The notes beneath the pieces were generated by a model. It was given only the letters and a program-made list of their open reading frames with translations, was not told the origin of the DNA and made no database searches. From assembly GCA_030697175.1 (NCBI GenBank), contig JAUYQR010000024.1, positions 31,405-95,404 of the forward strand: a stretch of DNA of 64,000 nt, given 5' to 3'. Shown here piece by piece: positions 38,401-46,570 of the stretch (position 1 is the stretch's first letter; every line of letters starts with the position of its first letter). The translations under genes and the position numbers were made by a program. This DNA is from Paracoccaceae bacterium (lineage in GTDB: Bacteria > Pseudomonadota > Alphaproteobacteria > Rhodobacterales > Rhodobacteraceae).

Positions 38401-38606
38401 CGCCTTCTACGCAGTGGTGGATTTCCCTGTCGAGCGCGATTGTATTTGGCCTGGCCTTTGCAACGGTGCTGACGCTGATCGTGATCCCGTCGCTTCTGAT
38501 GCTGGTCACGTCGGACGACAACCCGCGCCCGTGGTTCTGGCAGCGCGCAAAGCGAAGGGCTTGGAGGGCAACGCGGGGTCGGGTCGGAGGGCAGCCTGCC
38601 GAATAG
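35475..38606 (+). CDS. RND-family efflux pump inner-membrane transporter
   Basis: Proton-driven exporter of the AcrB superfamily, 1043 residues, the normal size. It has a first helix (ARLTVSILLFLMLAGALAYVSIPKEAEPDVQ), two large periplasmic loops and twelve helices. The proton-relay aspartates are present in GMLVDDAIIVTEFAERR (helix 4). In helix 10 the AcrB lysine is replaced within GVVVNNNIVLIDTYDTL, as in many RND pumps outside the HAE1 core. Substrates cannot be predicted and no outer-membrane factor is adjacent. The operon has no linked TetR regulator. A strong terminator follows at 38775. Confidence 0.9.
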   Translation: MKIVETAIANARLTVSILLFLMLAGALAYVSIPKEAEPDVQIPILYVSMGYAGISPEDSERLLLRPMETALKSITGIKKMTATAYQGGGNVVIEFQAGADLNKALDDVRNKVAQARPELPSGADEPTVNEVNISEFPVLVITLSGDVPETVLAQTGRELRDRIEELTGVLDASLQGVRDDLVEIVVDPAKLATYGLRPDVLIQGFTSGNQLVAAGSLEGAEGRYAIKVPALIETAEDVANLPVISTGSAIVRVRDIASIRPTYKDPKTITRLNGEAAVAIEVSKRTGANLIATVDEVKAVTKEFRAQLPEGTVVTFSQDKSKDIRQLLSDLQNSVLTAVILVFIVILYALSMRASILIGLAIPASFLMGMLALSLAGFTVNIVVLFSLILAVGMLVDDAIIVTEFAERRMSEGMDKREAFAMASHRMAGPVTAATLTRIAAFSPLLFWPGIVGEFMKYMPITLIVTLSASLLYALIFVPTLGALLAKPFKHTPEHRDGAYMWVVGKAVRHPVIVLFLALGLLGTVPYAYVKFGKGVEFFPNVEPEFGLLYVKARGNLSIEEKDVLVRQAEKRILGWPGIATVYTRSGAAGGAGNEVAADVIGVIQYEFVDWRERKNANAILADLRGAMTGIPGVDIEVSVPQAGPPTGKAIQIQLSAANPAGLNDVAKAVAERLKGMPDVIDVSNGLPPPGVDWELQVDRAEAARFGIAPSTVGAMVQLVTGGLKLSDYRPAGSDDAVDIVLRLPSEQRTISALDQLRIQTAAGSVPISNFVTRVAVPTTGTLNRLDGERTVTVQAGIREGVQADPVRAAIEAELEKAGLNKVGVQWKLAGEDAEQAEAGAFLSKAFGAAIFLIFVVLLAQFNRFISVWLVLSAVIMSTIGVLLGLLVMAQPFGIVMTGIGIIALAGVVVNNNIVLIDTYDTLRREGRPKIEAILATCRERARPVVLTALTAILGVLPIAFGLNLELLHHETTFGAPSTQWWISLSSAIVFGLAFATVLTLIVIPSLLMLVTSDDNPRPWFWQRAKRRAWRATRGRVGGQPAE

Positions 38607-38774
38607 GCCGCTGCAGCGTGGTCAAGTGCCGGAAGGGCAAGGACAAGCCGCCACTGAGCCCCCGCGTCGCACAAATGAAAAGGGACGGCGCGAGCCCCAG
38701 CCCATGCGGTAAATGTTGAAAGCCCGGCTGAACTTGCCTCGACGAGTTCGATGACTGGGACAGGAAATGAGGGG

Positions 38775-38809
38775 CCCTGCCGAGAACTACTCGGCAGGGT
38801 CTTATTTTG
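38775..38809 (+). terminator. Rho-independent terminator of the RND operon
   Basis: CCCTGCCGAG (38775-38784) and CTCGGCAGGG (38790-38799) form a perfect 10-bp stem with a 5-base loop, followed by TCTTATTTT. It lies 168 bases after the pump stop; the sequence between shows no gene. The rest of the gap up to 38997 is also without a recognisable gene. Confidence 0.88.
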
Positions 38810-38997
38810 CATTCCTATACCCTAACCGCGGCGGAGATAGGCTGATCGTGGTCGACCGATCCCTCTGGACACGGCCCCGGAGGCTGATCTCTGGGGCATG
38901 TCTCTGCGGACCGGCCAGTTGGGCCTGCATCGGCAACCGAGCGCGGGTGGCTTGACGGATAATCCTCACCTCTGTTTGCCAACAATGGAGCGAAACC

Positions 38998-39447
38998 ATG
39001 ACGCGACAGAAGCAGGGCGGCCAGATGACCGTGGGTTTCGCGACCACCGGAGGGTCGAAGAAACTGGCGCGCCGGATGATAACGGCAAAGCGAATGGTGG
39101 AAGGTCTGCTCGACAGCAGCAAGATCACATCGAAGGGTCAAATCACCTTGCCGAAGACTGTTCGAGCCTCTCTCGGCGTCAAGGAAGGCGATAGCATCCA
39201 GTTCCCTGTAGACGGCATCACCTGTTCGATGAGCCGGGCCGGCAACGTCTGGGACAATTCGGCAATGGAGAGCTTCTTCTCATCGCTGAAAACCGAACGG
39301 GCCGCACGAAAGGTCTACCGCACCCGAGACGAGGCGCGAGCCGACGTCTTCGACTACATCGAGCGCTTCTACAACCCGCGCGGGCGGCATTCGAAACTCG
39401 GCTACCTCAGCCCCATGGAGTTCAAGGCCCGCGCGATGCTAGCTTAA
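38998..39447 (+). pseudogene. Chimeric ORF: AbrB/SpoVT-type N-terminus fused to the tail of an IS3-family transposase
   Basis: A 149-residue open frame. Residues about 40-68 (SSKITSKGQITLPKTVRASLGVKEGDSIQF) are a SpoVT/AbrB swapped-hairpin domain as in antitoxins such as VapB or PrlF. From about residue 70 the sequence becomes the C-terminus of an IS3 OrfB: GITCSMSRAGNVWDNSAMESFFSSLK, with the last catalytic E, then FYNPRGRHSKLGYLSPMEF. The junction lies near IQF, where an IS3 OrfB would read QF before its own GITCSMSR. So an antitoxin-like gene appears cut and joined in frame to an IS3 remnant. It marks the left end of the accessory island. Whether the protein is made is unknown. Confidence 0.75.
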
Positions 39448-39769
39448 CATTCTGCCCACGAAACCGGCAGCAGGCCAGGGCGTGACGTCGAGGTCTTGCA
39501 GGTAACAGACGTTCTCGATCTCCCAGCCATGGCGGCGGAAAAGGAAGTGGGTCAGTCCCATTGCCTTGCAATTGACAAAGTCGAGCAAGCCTTGGAAATC
39601 CTGGGGGTATTGCCAAGAAGCCGGGCGAGCGTGCCGGTATGGACAGTCTCGGGCACCGTGGTTTCGCAATAGTCCAGACAGCCTCACCAGAGGCGGCGCC
39701 AGTCGGCTTCATCATGGGCAGACAGGGGGCGGATCGAAACTTCGGGTATGCGTTCCAAGGCAAACAGAG
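39448..39769. other. IS3 terminal debris and non-coding gap
   Basis: Directly after the transposase stop comes CATTCTGCCCACGAAACCGG, which looks like the terminal inverted repeat of an IS3-type element, though no partner copy is present to confirm it. A minus-strand frame at 39439-39687 (82 residues, with LLDFVNCKAMGLTHFLFRRH) runs into this end; it may be a fragment of a gene hit by the insertion, but I do not recognise it. Nothing else is supported here. Confidence 0.35.
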
Positions 39770-39793
39770 CCGGCCCCGCATGCACGGGGCCGG
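39770..39793 (-). terminator. Hairpin after the amide-uptake operon
   Basis: CCGGCCCCG (39770-39778) and CGGGGCCGG (39785-39793) form a 9-bp GC stem with a 6-base loop, 15 bases beyond the binding-protein stop on the minus strand. Only a short T-rich stretch follows on that strand (CTCTGTTTG), so it is a moderate terminator. Confidence 0.6.
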
Positions 39794-39808
39794 TCAGGCT
39801 GGCAAGGC

Positions 39809-40987
39809 TTACTTCATCAGGTCTGCCACTGGAATGGGTTCGGAGATCGTCCATTCATCGACCACGCCGGGCTTGCCCGCGTTGGTTTCCACAATCAGAT
39901 AGCGGGCCTGGTTCTGGTGGTGCAACTCGCTGGTAAACGTGCGCGGGCCAAACAGCGTCGGCTCGGCGTTCATCTTTTCCAGTTCCGCCACCACGGCAGT
40001 GGTTTCGGTGGTGCCTGCGCGTTCCACCGCTTTGGCCCAGACGTCGATCATCACGTAGCCGGGATAGACATACTGGGTCGACGGATCGCCGCCCGTCACT
40101 TCCTTGTACTTGGCGTTGAAGGCGGTCACGTCGGGATTCGGGTCATCGCCATAGATCGAGCCCTGAACCGGCACGAAGAAGTTCGACAAGTCCGGCACAG
40201 CAGAAAGCCAGTAGGAACCGTCCACGCCAGAGCCATTCAGGATCATCGAGTTGATCCCGGCGGCACGGATCTGCTTGATGGCCGAAACTGCTCCCGGCAT
40301 CATCGTGCAGAGCATGATCGCGTCGGGCTCTTCGGGCAGGGCCTTGATGCGGGTTATCTGGGCGGCGATCGAGGCGTCTTCGTTCAGGAAGGTGTCCTCG
40401 CCCACCAGCGTCGCATCGGCCAGCTTCGGCAGCATATAGTCAAAGCCGTCGCAGATGCCCTTGTTGTACTCGGTCCAGGTGTCGAGCAGGCGATAGAAGG
40501 TGCGGGCCTCTTTCTTGGTGTAAGACCATTCGGCCATGGTGGCGCCCTGAACCGCCGCCAGAACCGAAGCCGAGAAGGAGTTCGGGCCAACGCCCTGAAT
40601 GCCCGCCTTGATCGATTCAGCGCAAAGGAAGAACGATGGCAGGCCGGCGCTTTCGGCCGCAAGGGCTGCGGGCGAGCCGAAGTCATAATCGCAGGACACG
40701 ACAACCATGTCGGCGCCCGCGTCGATGACGGTCAGACCCGCCTTCGCCCCTTCGGCACGGTCGGTCTTGGTGTCGGCATTGACCACTTCGATCTGCTTGC
40801 CCAGAAGGCCACCTGACGCGTTGATCTCGGCAATCCGGATCATGGCGGCGTCTTGCGCAGGCTTGTCATAGGCCTGCATGAAGCCGGTCTCCGCCGTGGC
40901 AAAGCCCACGATGATCTTGTCGTCATCGGCAAGCGCGGGTGCAGTCAGGCAGGTGGTGGCTGCCAGCGCGGTCATCAGTCTTTTCAT
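39809..40987 (-). CDS. Periplasmic binding protein of a branched-chain-amino-acid-type ABC importer
   Basis: A 392-residue protein with a clear signal peptide (KRLMTALAATTCLTAPALA, cleavage before DDDK) and a Peripla_BP_6 fold: IIVGFATAETGFMQAYD, INASGGLLGKQIEVVNADTKTD and PGYVMIDVWAKAVERAG. This LivJ/AmiC/urea-binding class also recognises amides and urea, fitting the HyuA/HyuB genes upstream. It is last in the seven-gene operon HyuB-HyuA-ATPase-ATPase-permease-permease-binding protein, 30 bases after the permease gene. The ligand is not predictable from sequence. Confidence 0.88.
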   Translation of the reverse strand: MKRLMTALAATTCLTAPALADDDKIIVGFATAETGFMQAYDKPAQDAAMIRIAEINASGGLLGKQIEVVNADTKTDRAEGAKAGLTVIDAGADMVVVSCDYDFGSPAALAAESAGLPSFFLCAESIKAGIQGVGPNSFSASVLAAVQGATMAEWSYTKKEARTFYRLLDTWTEYNKGICDGFDYMLPKLADATLVGEDTFLNEDASIAAQITRIKALPEEPDAIMLCTMMPGAVSAIKQIRAAGINSMILNGSGVDGSYWLSAVPDLSNFFVPVQGSIYGDDPNPDVTAFNAKYKEVTGGDPSTQYVYPGYVMIDVWAKAVERAGTTETTAVVAELEKMNAEPTLFGPRTFTSELHHQNQARYLIVETNAGKPGVVDEWTISEPIPVADLMK

Positions 40988-41017
40988 GGCGTCTCTCCTT
41001 GTTGAATAGTTTCTTGG

Positions 41018-42073
41018 TCAGGTTCGTGGGCTCTTGGGGCCCTTGGTTTCCAAAGCTGCCCTTTTCGGCAGGCTCAGGTCTTTGTTGCCCATGATTCCAG
41101 CGGGCCGGAACATGAGGATCAGGATCATCACGACGCCGAGGGCGATTTCTTGCACGCCCCCCGGCAGGGCAATGGTGGTCTCGCCGACCTGAACCCCGGC
41201 TTCCAACCAGCGCAGGGTCTGGATCAAGGTGGATAGTATCAGTACCCCCAGTACCGCGCCCGACAGGCTGCCCATGCCTCCCACCACCAGCATGGACAGG
41301 GTGATGAAGGTCAGCCCAAGGTAATATGTGTCGGGAGTGACGATGCCGATGGAGTGCGAATAGAGCGCGCCCCCCATCCCCATGATCGCCCCCGAGATCA
41401 CGAATGCGATGAGACGGGCGCGGGGAATGTTTATGCCACAGGCGGCGGCAGCGGTGGGTTCATCGCGGGCAGCGCGCAGGGCAAGGCCGTGGCGCGAGAT
41501 GCCATAGGCCCAAGCGGCAAAGACCGATATCAGGGCCGCGACCAGATAGGGCCAGATCGACCGGATGATCGGAATGCCCACGACCGATGAGGTGGCGGCG
41601 GTGACGCTTTCCCAGTTCGAATAGATCGAGTTCACCATGGCCAGCATGGCAAAGGTGGCGATCGAGGCGGCGATCCCCGATAGCCGCATCAGCACCGATC
41701 CGAAGATCAGCGCCCAAAGGGCTGCCCACCCAGCGGCGACTATGGCTGAGCCCCAATAGGGGATTTCCGTCTGCATCAGCCAGTCCGGCAAACCGGGCAT
41801 CGACATGCCCTTCATCATCGGCTTGATCGTGGTCCAGGCCGCGACATAGCCGCCAAGGCAGGCGAAAGCGATGTGGCCAAACGAGATCACGCCCGAATTG
41901 CCGACAAAGACCCAGAGGCCAACGACGAAGATCACCTTGAGAAAGATGTCGATGATGGTCTGGTTGAAGGGTTTGGACCCCACGGCCACCGCAACAAGCG
42001 CGAAGGCTATCAGGAGCAACCCAAGCAGAACTGGCGTGGCGAAGGTGCGGCGGGCAACGGAGGCCGACATCAT
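41018..42073 (-). CDS. LivM-type ABC permease
   Basis: A 351-residue permease of the LivM family with about nine to ten membrane helices. Family features include NSGVISFGHIAFACLGGYVAA, and the conserved SRHGLALRAARDEPTAAAACGINIPRARLIAFVISGAI cytoplasmic loop that contacts the ATPases, then GMGSLSGAVLG. It overlaps the LivH-type gene by four bases and pairs with it. The C-terminus ends in a basic tail of about 25 residues. Confidence 0.88.
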   Translation of the reverse strand: MMSASVARRTFATPVLLGLLLIAFALVAVAVGSKPFNQTIIDIFLKVIFVVGLWVFVGNSGVISFGHIAFACLGGYVAAWTTIKPMMKGMSMPGLPDWLMQTEIPYWGSAIVAAGWAALWALIFGSVLMRLSGIAASIATFAMLAMVNSIYSNWESVTAATSSVVGIPIIRSIWPYLVAALISVFAAWAYGISRHGLALRAARDEPTAAAACGINIPRARLIAFVISGAIMGMGGALYSHSIGIVTPDTYYLGLTFITLSMLVVGGMGSLSGAVLGVLILSTLIQTLRWLEAGVQVGETTIALPGGVQEIALGVVMILILMFRPAGIMGNKDLSLPKRAALETKGPKSPRT

Positions 42074-42987
42074 ACGCGCTCCTTGGTGCCACGGGCCGAC
42101 AGCAAGCCCTGCGGGCGGAAGATCAGCACCAGGATGACCGCGCCATATACGAAAGCGTCGCGGAAGGCGCGGGCGTCGGGGGGCAGGATCACCTGCATCA
42201 CCGTCGCGATGGCCCCCAGAAGGAACCCGGCCAGCACCGCTCCTGCCAAGCTGCCCATGCCGCCGATCACCGTGGCGATAAAGGCCATCAGCATCACGGA
42301 AGCCCCCATCATGATATTGGCGGTCCCGGTTTGCGACCCTAGGATCAGCGCAATGGCGGCAGCCAGTGCGCCCGAGAGGGCAAAGGCCCCCATGATCACT
42401 CGGTTGGCCCGTACCCCCAGCATCCGCGCCATTGTGAAGTTTTCGGCCGCCGCCCGCATCTCCAGCCCAAATCGGGTGCGGCGCAGGAAAGTGGTAAGCC
42501 CGAACAGCACCGCCATGGTCACGGCAATGGTGATCAACTGCAAAAGCGGGATCCGCGCGCCAAGGATTTCAACGGGTTGGCTGAGTGACGGAAGCAGGGA
42601 AATGCTTTTCGGCCGGCTGGAGAACAGCATCAGCAGGAAATAGCGGATGACGAAGCCCAATGCGAAAGAGGCGATCATCATGGTCGCGGGATTGGCACGG
42701 CGAAAGCGGCGGAACACCACAATCTCGGAGGCCACTGAAAGGGCCGCCCCGATGGCCAGCAAAAAGGGGATCAGAAGGTACCACGGCAGGTTGCCCGCAA
42801 AGATGATGGCGACAGCATCGACCGAGGGCCAGAGCAGTGCGAAAACGCAAGCTGCGATCACATCGCCATGGGCGAAGTTCACCAGCCGCATGACGCCAAA
42901 GATCAGCGCGATCCCCAAGGCGCCAAGGGCATAAAGCGAACCAAGCGAGAGCGCGTCAAACAAGACCTGCAACAGCGATCCCATCAA
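42070..42987 (-). CDS. LivH-type ABC permease
   Basis: A 305-residue permease of the LivH family: LFDALSLGSLYALGALGIALIFGVMRLVNFAHGDVI is the classic start, and RTRFGLEMRAAAENFTMARMLGVRANRVIMGAFALSGALA is the ATPase-contact loop, followed by GGMGSLAGAVLAGFLLG. It overlaps genes on both sides by four bases, as expected in this operon. Substrate follows the binding protein and is unknown. Confidence 0.9.
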   Translation of the reverse strand: MMGSLLQVLFDALSLGSLYALGALGIALIFGVMRLVNFAHGDVIAACVFALLWPSVDAVAIIFAGNLPWYLLIPFLLAIGAALSVASEIVVFRRFRRANPATMMIASFALGFVIRYFLLMLFSSRPKSISLLPSLSQPVEILGARIPLLQLITIAVTMAVLFGLTTFLRRTRFGLEMRAAAENFTMARMLGVRANRVIMGAFALSGALAAAIALILGSQTGTANIMMGASVMLMAFIATVIGGMGSLAGAVLAGFLLGAIATVMQVILPPDARAFRDAFVYGAVILVLIFRPQGLLSARGTKERV

Positions 42988-43718
42988 TGCTCTCCGTATC
43001 CGAAATAGGCCGCTTGCATGGCCTCTGACTGCCCAAGGGCCCGCGCGTCGCCGTCGAGCAGAATCTCGCCGCCGCGCATCAGCATCATCCGCCCGCCCAC
43101 CATCATGGCGCGGGTAGACGACTGTTCGACGATCAGAAGGGTCAGCTTGCGCATCGCCCGAAGCGCGATCAGCCGTTCATAGACCTGATCGGTGATATTG
43201 GGGGCAAGCCCGAGGCTTGGCTCATCAATCGCCACGAGGCGCGGGTTGGTCATCAGGGCGCGCCCTATCACCAGCATCTGCTGCTGTCCGCCCGACAGAA
43301 GACCGGCCTGCGAATGGCGGCGGTCTTTCAGGATGGGGAAGGTGGCATAGACCGCTTCCAATTCGGTCGCGGCTCGGGCCTTCCAGCCGCGGGTCGCACT
43401 GTGCATGCCGGTGCCGACCATCAGGTTTTCCTCGATGGAAAGCGAGCCAAACACATCTCGCCCCTCAGGCACCATCGACAGGCCAAGGCGCGCTATGTCT
43501 TCTGGCGCGCGCCCTGTGATGTCGTGGTCAGCGAAGTCAATGCGACCACCGGATGGTGGCGTCACCCCGGCAATGGCGCGCAAAAGCGAGGATTTCCCGG
43601 CCCCGTTCGGCCCGGTGATGAACAGGATTTCACCCTCGGCCAGGCTGAAGGTCACTTGGCGCACAGCAGTTAGCCGTCCATAGCGCACCGAGACGTTGGA
43701 AAGCGCAAGAAGGCTCAT
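42984..43718 (-). CDS. LivF-type ABC ATPase
   Basis: A 244-residue ATPase with Walker A FITGPNGAGKSSLL, the LivF-type MVPEGRDVFGSLSIEENLM, signature LLSGGQQQMLVIGRAL, Walker B RLVAIDEPSLGLAPN and a C-terminal LMRGGEILLDGDA. The H-loop position reads LIVEQS, as usual for LivF (VEQN). Works with the LivG-type partner next to it; four-base overlaps on both sides. Confidence 0.9.
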   Translation of the reverse strand: MSLLALSNVSVRYGRLTAVRQVTFSLAEGEILFITGPNGAGKSSLLRAIAGVTPPSGGRIDFADHDITGRAPEDIARLGLSMVPEGRDVFGSLSIEENLMVGTGMHSATRGWKARAATELEAVYATFPILKDRRHSQAGLLSGGQQQMLVIGRALMTNPRLVAIDEPSLGLAPNITDQVYERLIALRAMRKLTLLIVEQSSTRAMMVGGRMMLMRGGEILLDGDARALGQSEAMQAAYFGYGEH

Positions 43719-44467
43719 TCCATCACCTCAAGGACCGGAAGGTTGGTATCGGCGGCGGTGCCCATGTAGGCATGGCGCACCCTTTCAGAGGAGCGGATCG
43801 TTGCGGGATCGCCGGCTTCGATGACAACGCCACTATCCAGAACCACGACATGGTGGCACAGGTCCAGCACCAGGCCGACATTGTGTTCGATCAGCAAGAC
43901 CCCGCAACCCATCTCGCCTGCGATGCGGCGGATCAGGCTAGACAGGTCTTGGGCCTCGGTCGCACTCATCCCGGCGGCGGGTTCGTCCAACAACACGAAA
44001 GCGGGCTTTCCCATCAGTGCGCGGCCAATCGCCACTCTGCGTTCGTCAGTATAGGGCAGCGCCCCGGCGACCAAGTTGGCCAAGGGCGCGATGCCGACCC
44101 AGTCCAGCATGGCCTCGGCCTCGGCGATGGCGGCGGCGCGGGAAAGGCCAAGGCCGACTCCCGTCACTTCCAGATTGTCGATCACCGCCAGATCGCGGAA
44201 CAACCGCCCGCCCTGAAAGGTACGGGCGACGCCCCGGCGGCGCAGCTCGTGCGGTTTCAGACCGGACAGGTTTTGCCCCTCCAGACTGACAGAGCCAGAG
44301 GTTGCGGGTTGAAACCCGGTCATAACGTTGACGAGCGTGGTTTTCCCCGCCCCGTTCGGGCCGATCAGTCCGACGATCTGGCCGGAGGTCACCTTCAGGT
44401 CAACTTCCGACAGGGCGCGCAGCCCCGCGAAGGCAACCGATATTTTGTCAGCGATCAGATCGCTCAT
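43715..44467 (-). CDS. LivG-type ABC ATPase
   Basis: A 250-residue ATPase with Walker A LIGPNGAGKTTLVNVMTGFQPATSG, LivG-specific RRGVARTFQGGRLFRDLAVIDNL, signature region ALPYTDERRVAIGRAL in place of LSxGQ (LivG proteins of this class often read LPYGxQRRLEIARAL), Walker B FVLLDEPAAGMSATE and H-loop LLIEHNVGLVL. The final tail is short. It overlaps HyuA by four bases, tying the importer to the enzyme genes. Confidence 0.9.
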   Translation of the reverse strand: MSDLIADKISVAFAGLRALSEVDLKVTSGQIVGLIGPNGAGKTTLVNVMTGFQPATSGSVSLEGQNLSGLKPHELRRRGVARTFQGGRLFRDLAVIDNLEVTGVGLGLSRAAAIAEAEAMLDWVGIAPLANLVAGALPYTDERRVAIGRALMGKPAFVLLDEPAAGMSATEAQDLSSLIRRIAGEMGCGVLLIEHNVGLVLDLCHHVVVLDSGVVIEAGDPATIRSSERVRHAYMGTAADTNLPVLEVME

Positions 44468-46560
44468 GTCGCCCCTTTCTTGCGGTCGCGGGTGATGAGG
44501 TAGGAGCCGCTTGCATCCAGCCGCGCCGTCCAGCCCGGTTCGAGCACGATGGTCGTGGTGACTTCCTCGATCACGGCAGGCCCCTTGATCGAGGCCCCGA
44601 CACCCAGCGGGGTGCCGTCATAGATCGGGGTCCGCACCCGTTTGCCATCGGCACTGAACACTGCGTCGCGGTGGCCCTTCATCGCCTTTTGCGCCGTGGT
44701 GCCCTTGCCGATGGTCATGCGCTCGGGCTTGTCCACGACGCCGAAAACCGTGCTTTCGATGTTCACCACTTCGACTACCGACAGCGGTTCGGCATAGGTG
44801 TAGAGTTCCTTGTGCCGCTTGTGGAAGGCTTCCTTGATTTTGGAAATCGACTTGGCGTCAACCGTGAAGTTACCAATTTCCACTGTGCATTCATGGACCT
44901 GACCGACATAGCGCATGTCGAGGCTGCGCTTGGTGTTGATGTCTTTTGCCTTGAAGCCATCGCTCTTCAGATGCGCCACGCCCTGCGCCTCGATCTGGTT
45001 GAACAACGCGTCGATCCGCGCAAAGGCCGCGTCATTGTCCAGCCGCAAAGGCGCTGTGGCCATGTAGTTGTACTTCACGTCCGAGATGATCTGACCAAAA
45101 GCGCACAGGCCCGAAGCCAGCTTCGGCAAAATGATCGTGTCGATGCCGATGGCGTCGGCCAGCGCCGTTATATGGGCCGCCGTCGCCCCACCTGCGCCCA
45201 CCAGCACAAAGTCGCGCGGGTCATAGCCACGTTCCACGGTAACGCGACGGATGCCGTTGACCATGTTGGCGTTGACGATGGTGAACATGCCATAGGCGGC
45301 GCGTTCGACGCTCATCTTCAGGGGGGCGGCGAGGTTGGTCTTGATGGCGTCATGGGCCTTTTGATAGTCCAACGGAAGCCGCCCGCCGACCAGACCATCG
45401 GGGTTGAGATACCCCATCACAAGATTGGCGTCCGATACCGTGGGCAGTTTGCCGCCTTGGCCATAGCAGGCCGGCCCCGGATCGGAGCCGGCAGATTGCG
45501 GCCCCATCTGCATCAGACCCATCTCGTCGATCCAGCCGATCGAACCGCCGCCCGCGCCCAGGGTTTCCACCTGAATCATCGGCACCCCGATGCGGTAACG
45601 CAGGAAGTCGATGTTCTTGTTGATGTTGGTCGACCCGTCCTTGGTCAGCGTGATGTCAAAGGACGTGCCGCCCATATCGACGGTGATGACGTTCTTGTAG
45701 CCAAACGGTTCGCAGACATATTGCCCTGCCGCCGGGGCGGACGCCGGCCCCGAGTTGATGGCATAGACCGAGCGATCGGTCATCGCCTGCCCAATCGCAA
45801 GCCCGCCGTTCGACTGGTAATAGCGCACCGGCTGTTTGGCCCCGAGGCTGCGGAAATAGCTGTCCACCGCCGCGACGTAGCGCTTCATGATCGGGGCGAG
45901 ATAGGCGTTCACCACTGCGGTCGAGGTGCGGGTGTATTCGCGGACCTGCGGGTAAAGCTCGGACCCGAGCGTCAGGATCACCCCCGGCATCATCTCGCGA
46001 ACGATGGCTCCGGCGCGGGCCTCGTGGTCGGGATGCAGCACCGACCAGACAAAGCTGATCGCCACGGTTTCCACACCTTCTGCCTTGAACACCTCGCAAG
46101 CGGCGCGGACGTCGGCCTCGTTCAACGGCTGACGGATCGAGCCATCCGAAAGGATCCGCTCGCGGATGCCCCGGCGCAGATAGCGCGGCACCAGCATGGT
46201 AGCGGGCGGGTATTCCGGATCATAGCGGTAGCCGTCTTCCTTGTGGCCAAGGCGAATCTCAAGGCTGTCTTCGTGGCCCGCCGTGCAGATCAGCCCGGTT
46301 TTGGCGCCCTTGTGGGTGATCAGGGCGTTCAGCCCAACCGTCGTGCCGTTGATGCACAGATCGCAGTTCGACACCACGGTTTCCGCCGAAACGCCCAGGT
46401 CTTCCGAAATAAGCTGAAGGCCGTTCTTGATCGCAAGCGTGGGGTCTTGCGGGGTGGACAGGGCCTTGAACAGCCGCACCTGACCGGTCTTGTCGGCCAG
46501 CACGAAATCCGTGAAGGTGCCGCCAGCGTCGATGCCCAGACGATAATCGGATTTCATCAC
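44464..46560 (-). CDS. HyuA-type ATP-dependent hydantoinase/oxoprolinase subunit A
   Basis: A 698-residue protein of the hydantoinase/oxoprolinase N-terminal plus HyuA type. It starts with an actin-like ATP site, YRLGIDAGGTFTDFVLADK, with a second phosphate loop in VITVDMGGTSFDITL and a third in VLVGAGGATAAH. Family members include N-methylhydantoinase, 5-oxoprolinase, caprolactamase and acetone or acetophenone carboxylase subunits; all activate a carbonyl by ATP. It works with HyuB, ten bases upstream. The importer genes follow with a four-base overlap. The substrate is unknown; a lactam, hydantoin or similar cyclic amide is the best guess. Confidence 0.85.
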   Translation of the reverse strand: MMKSDYRLGIDAGGTFTDFVLADKTGQVRLFKALSTPQDPTLAIKNGLQLISEDLGVSAETVVSNCDLCINGTTVGLNALITHKGAKTGLICTAGHEDSLEIRLGHKEDGYRYDPEYPPATMLVPRYLRRGIRERILSDGSIRQPLNEADVRAACEVFKAEGVETVAISFVWSVLHPDHEARAGAIVREMMPGVILTLGSELYPQVREYTRTSTAVVNAYLAPIMKRYVAAVDSYFRSLGAKQPVRYYQSNGGLAIGQAMTDRSVYAINSGPASAPAAGQYVCEPFGYKNVITVDMGGTSFDITLTKDGSTNINKNIDFLRYRIGVPMIQVETLGAGGGSIGWIDEMGLMQMGPQSAGSDPGPACYGQGGKLPTVSDANLVMGYLNPDGLVGGRLPLDYQKAHDAIKTNLAAPLKMSVERAAYGMFTIVNANMVNGIRRVTVERGYDPRDFVLVGAGGATAAHITALADAIGIDTIILPKLASGLCAFGQIISDVKYNYMATAPLRLDNDAAFARIDALFNQIEAQGVAHLKSDGFKAKDINTKRSLDMRYVGQVHECTVEIGNFTVDAKSISKIKEAFHKRHKELYTYAEPLSVVEVVNIESTVFGVVDKPERMTIGKGTTAQKAMKGHRDAVFSADGKRVRTPIYDGTPLGVGASIKGPAVIEEVTTTIVLEPGWTARLDASGSYLITRDRKKGAT

Positions 46561-46570
46561 ATGTCCCCCC

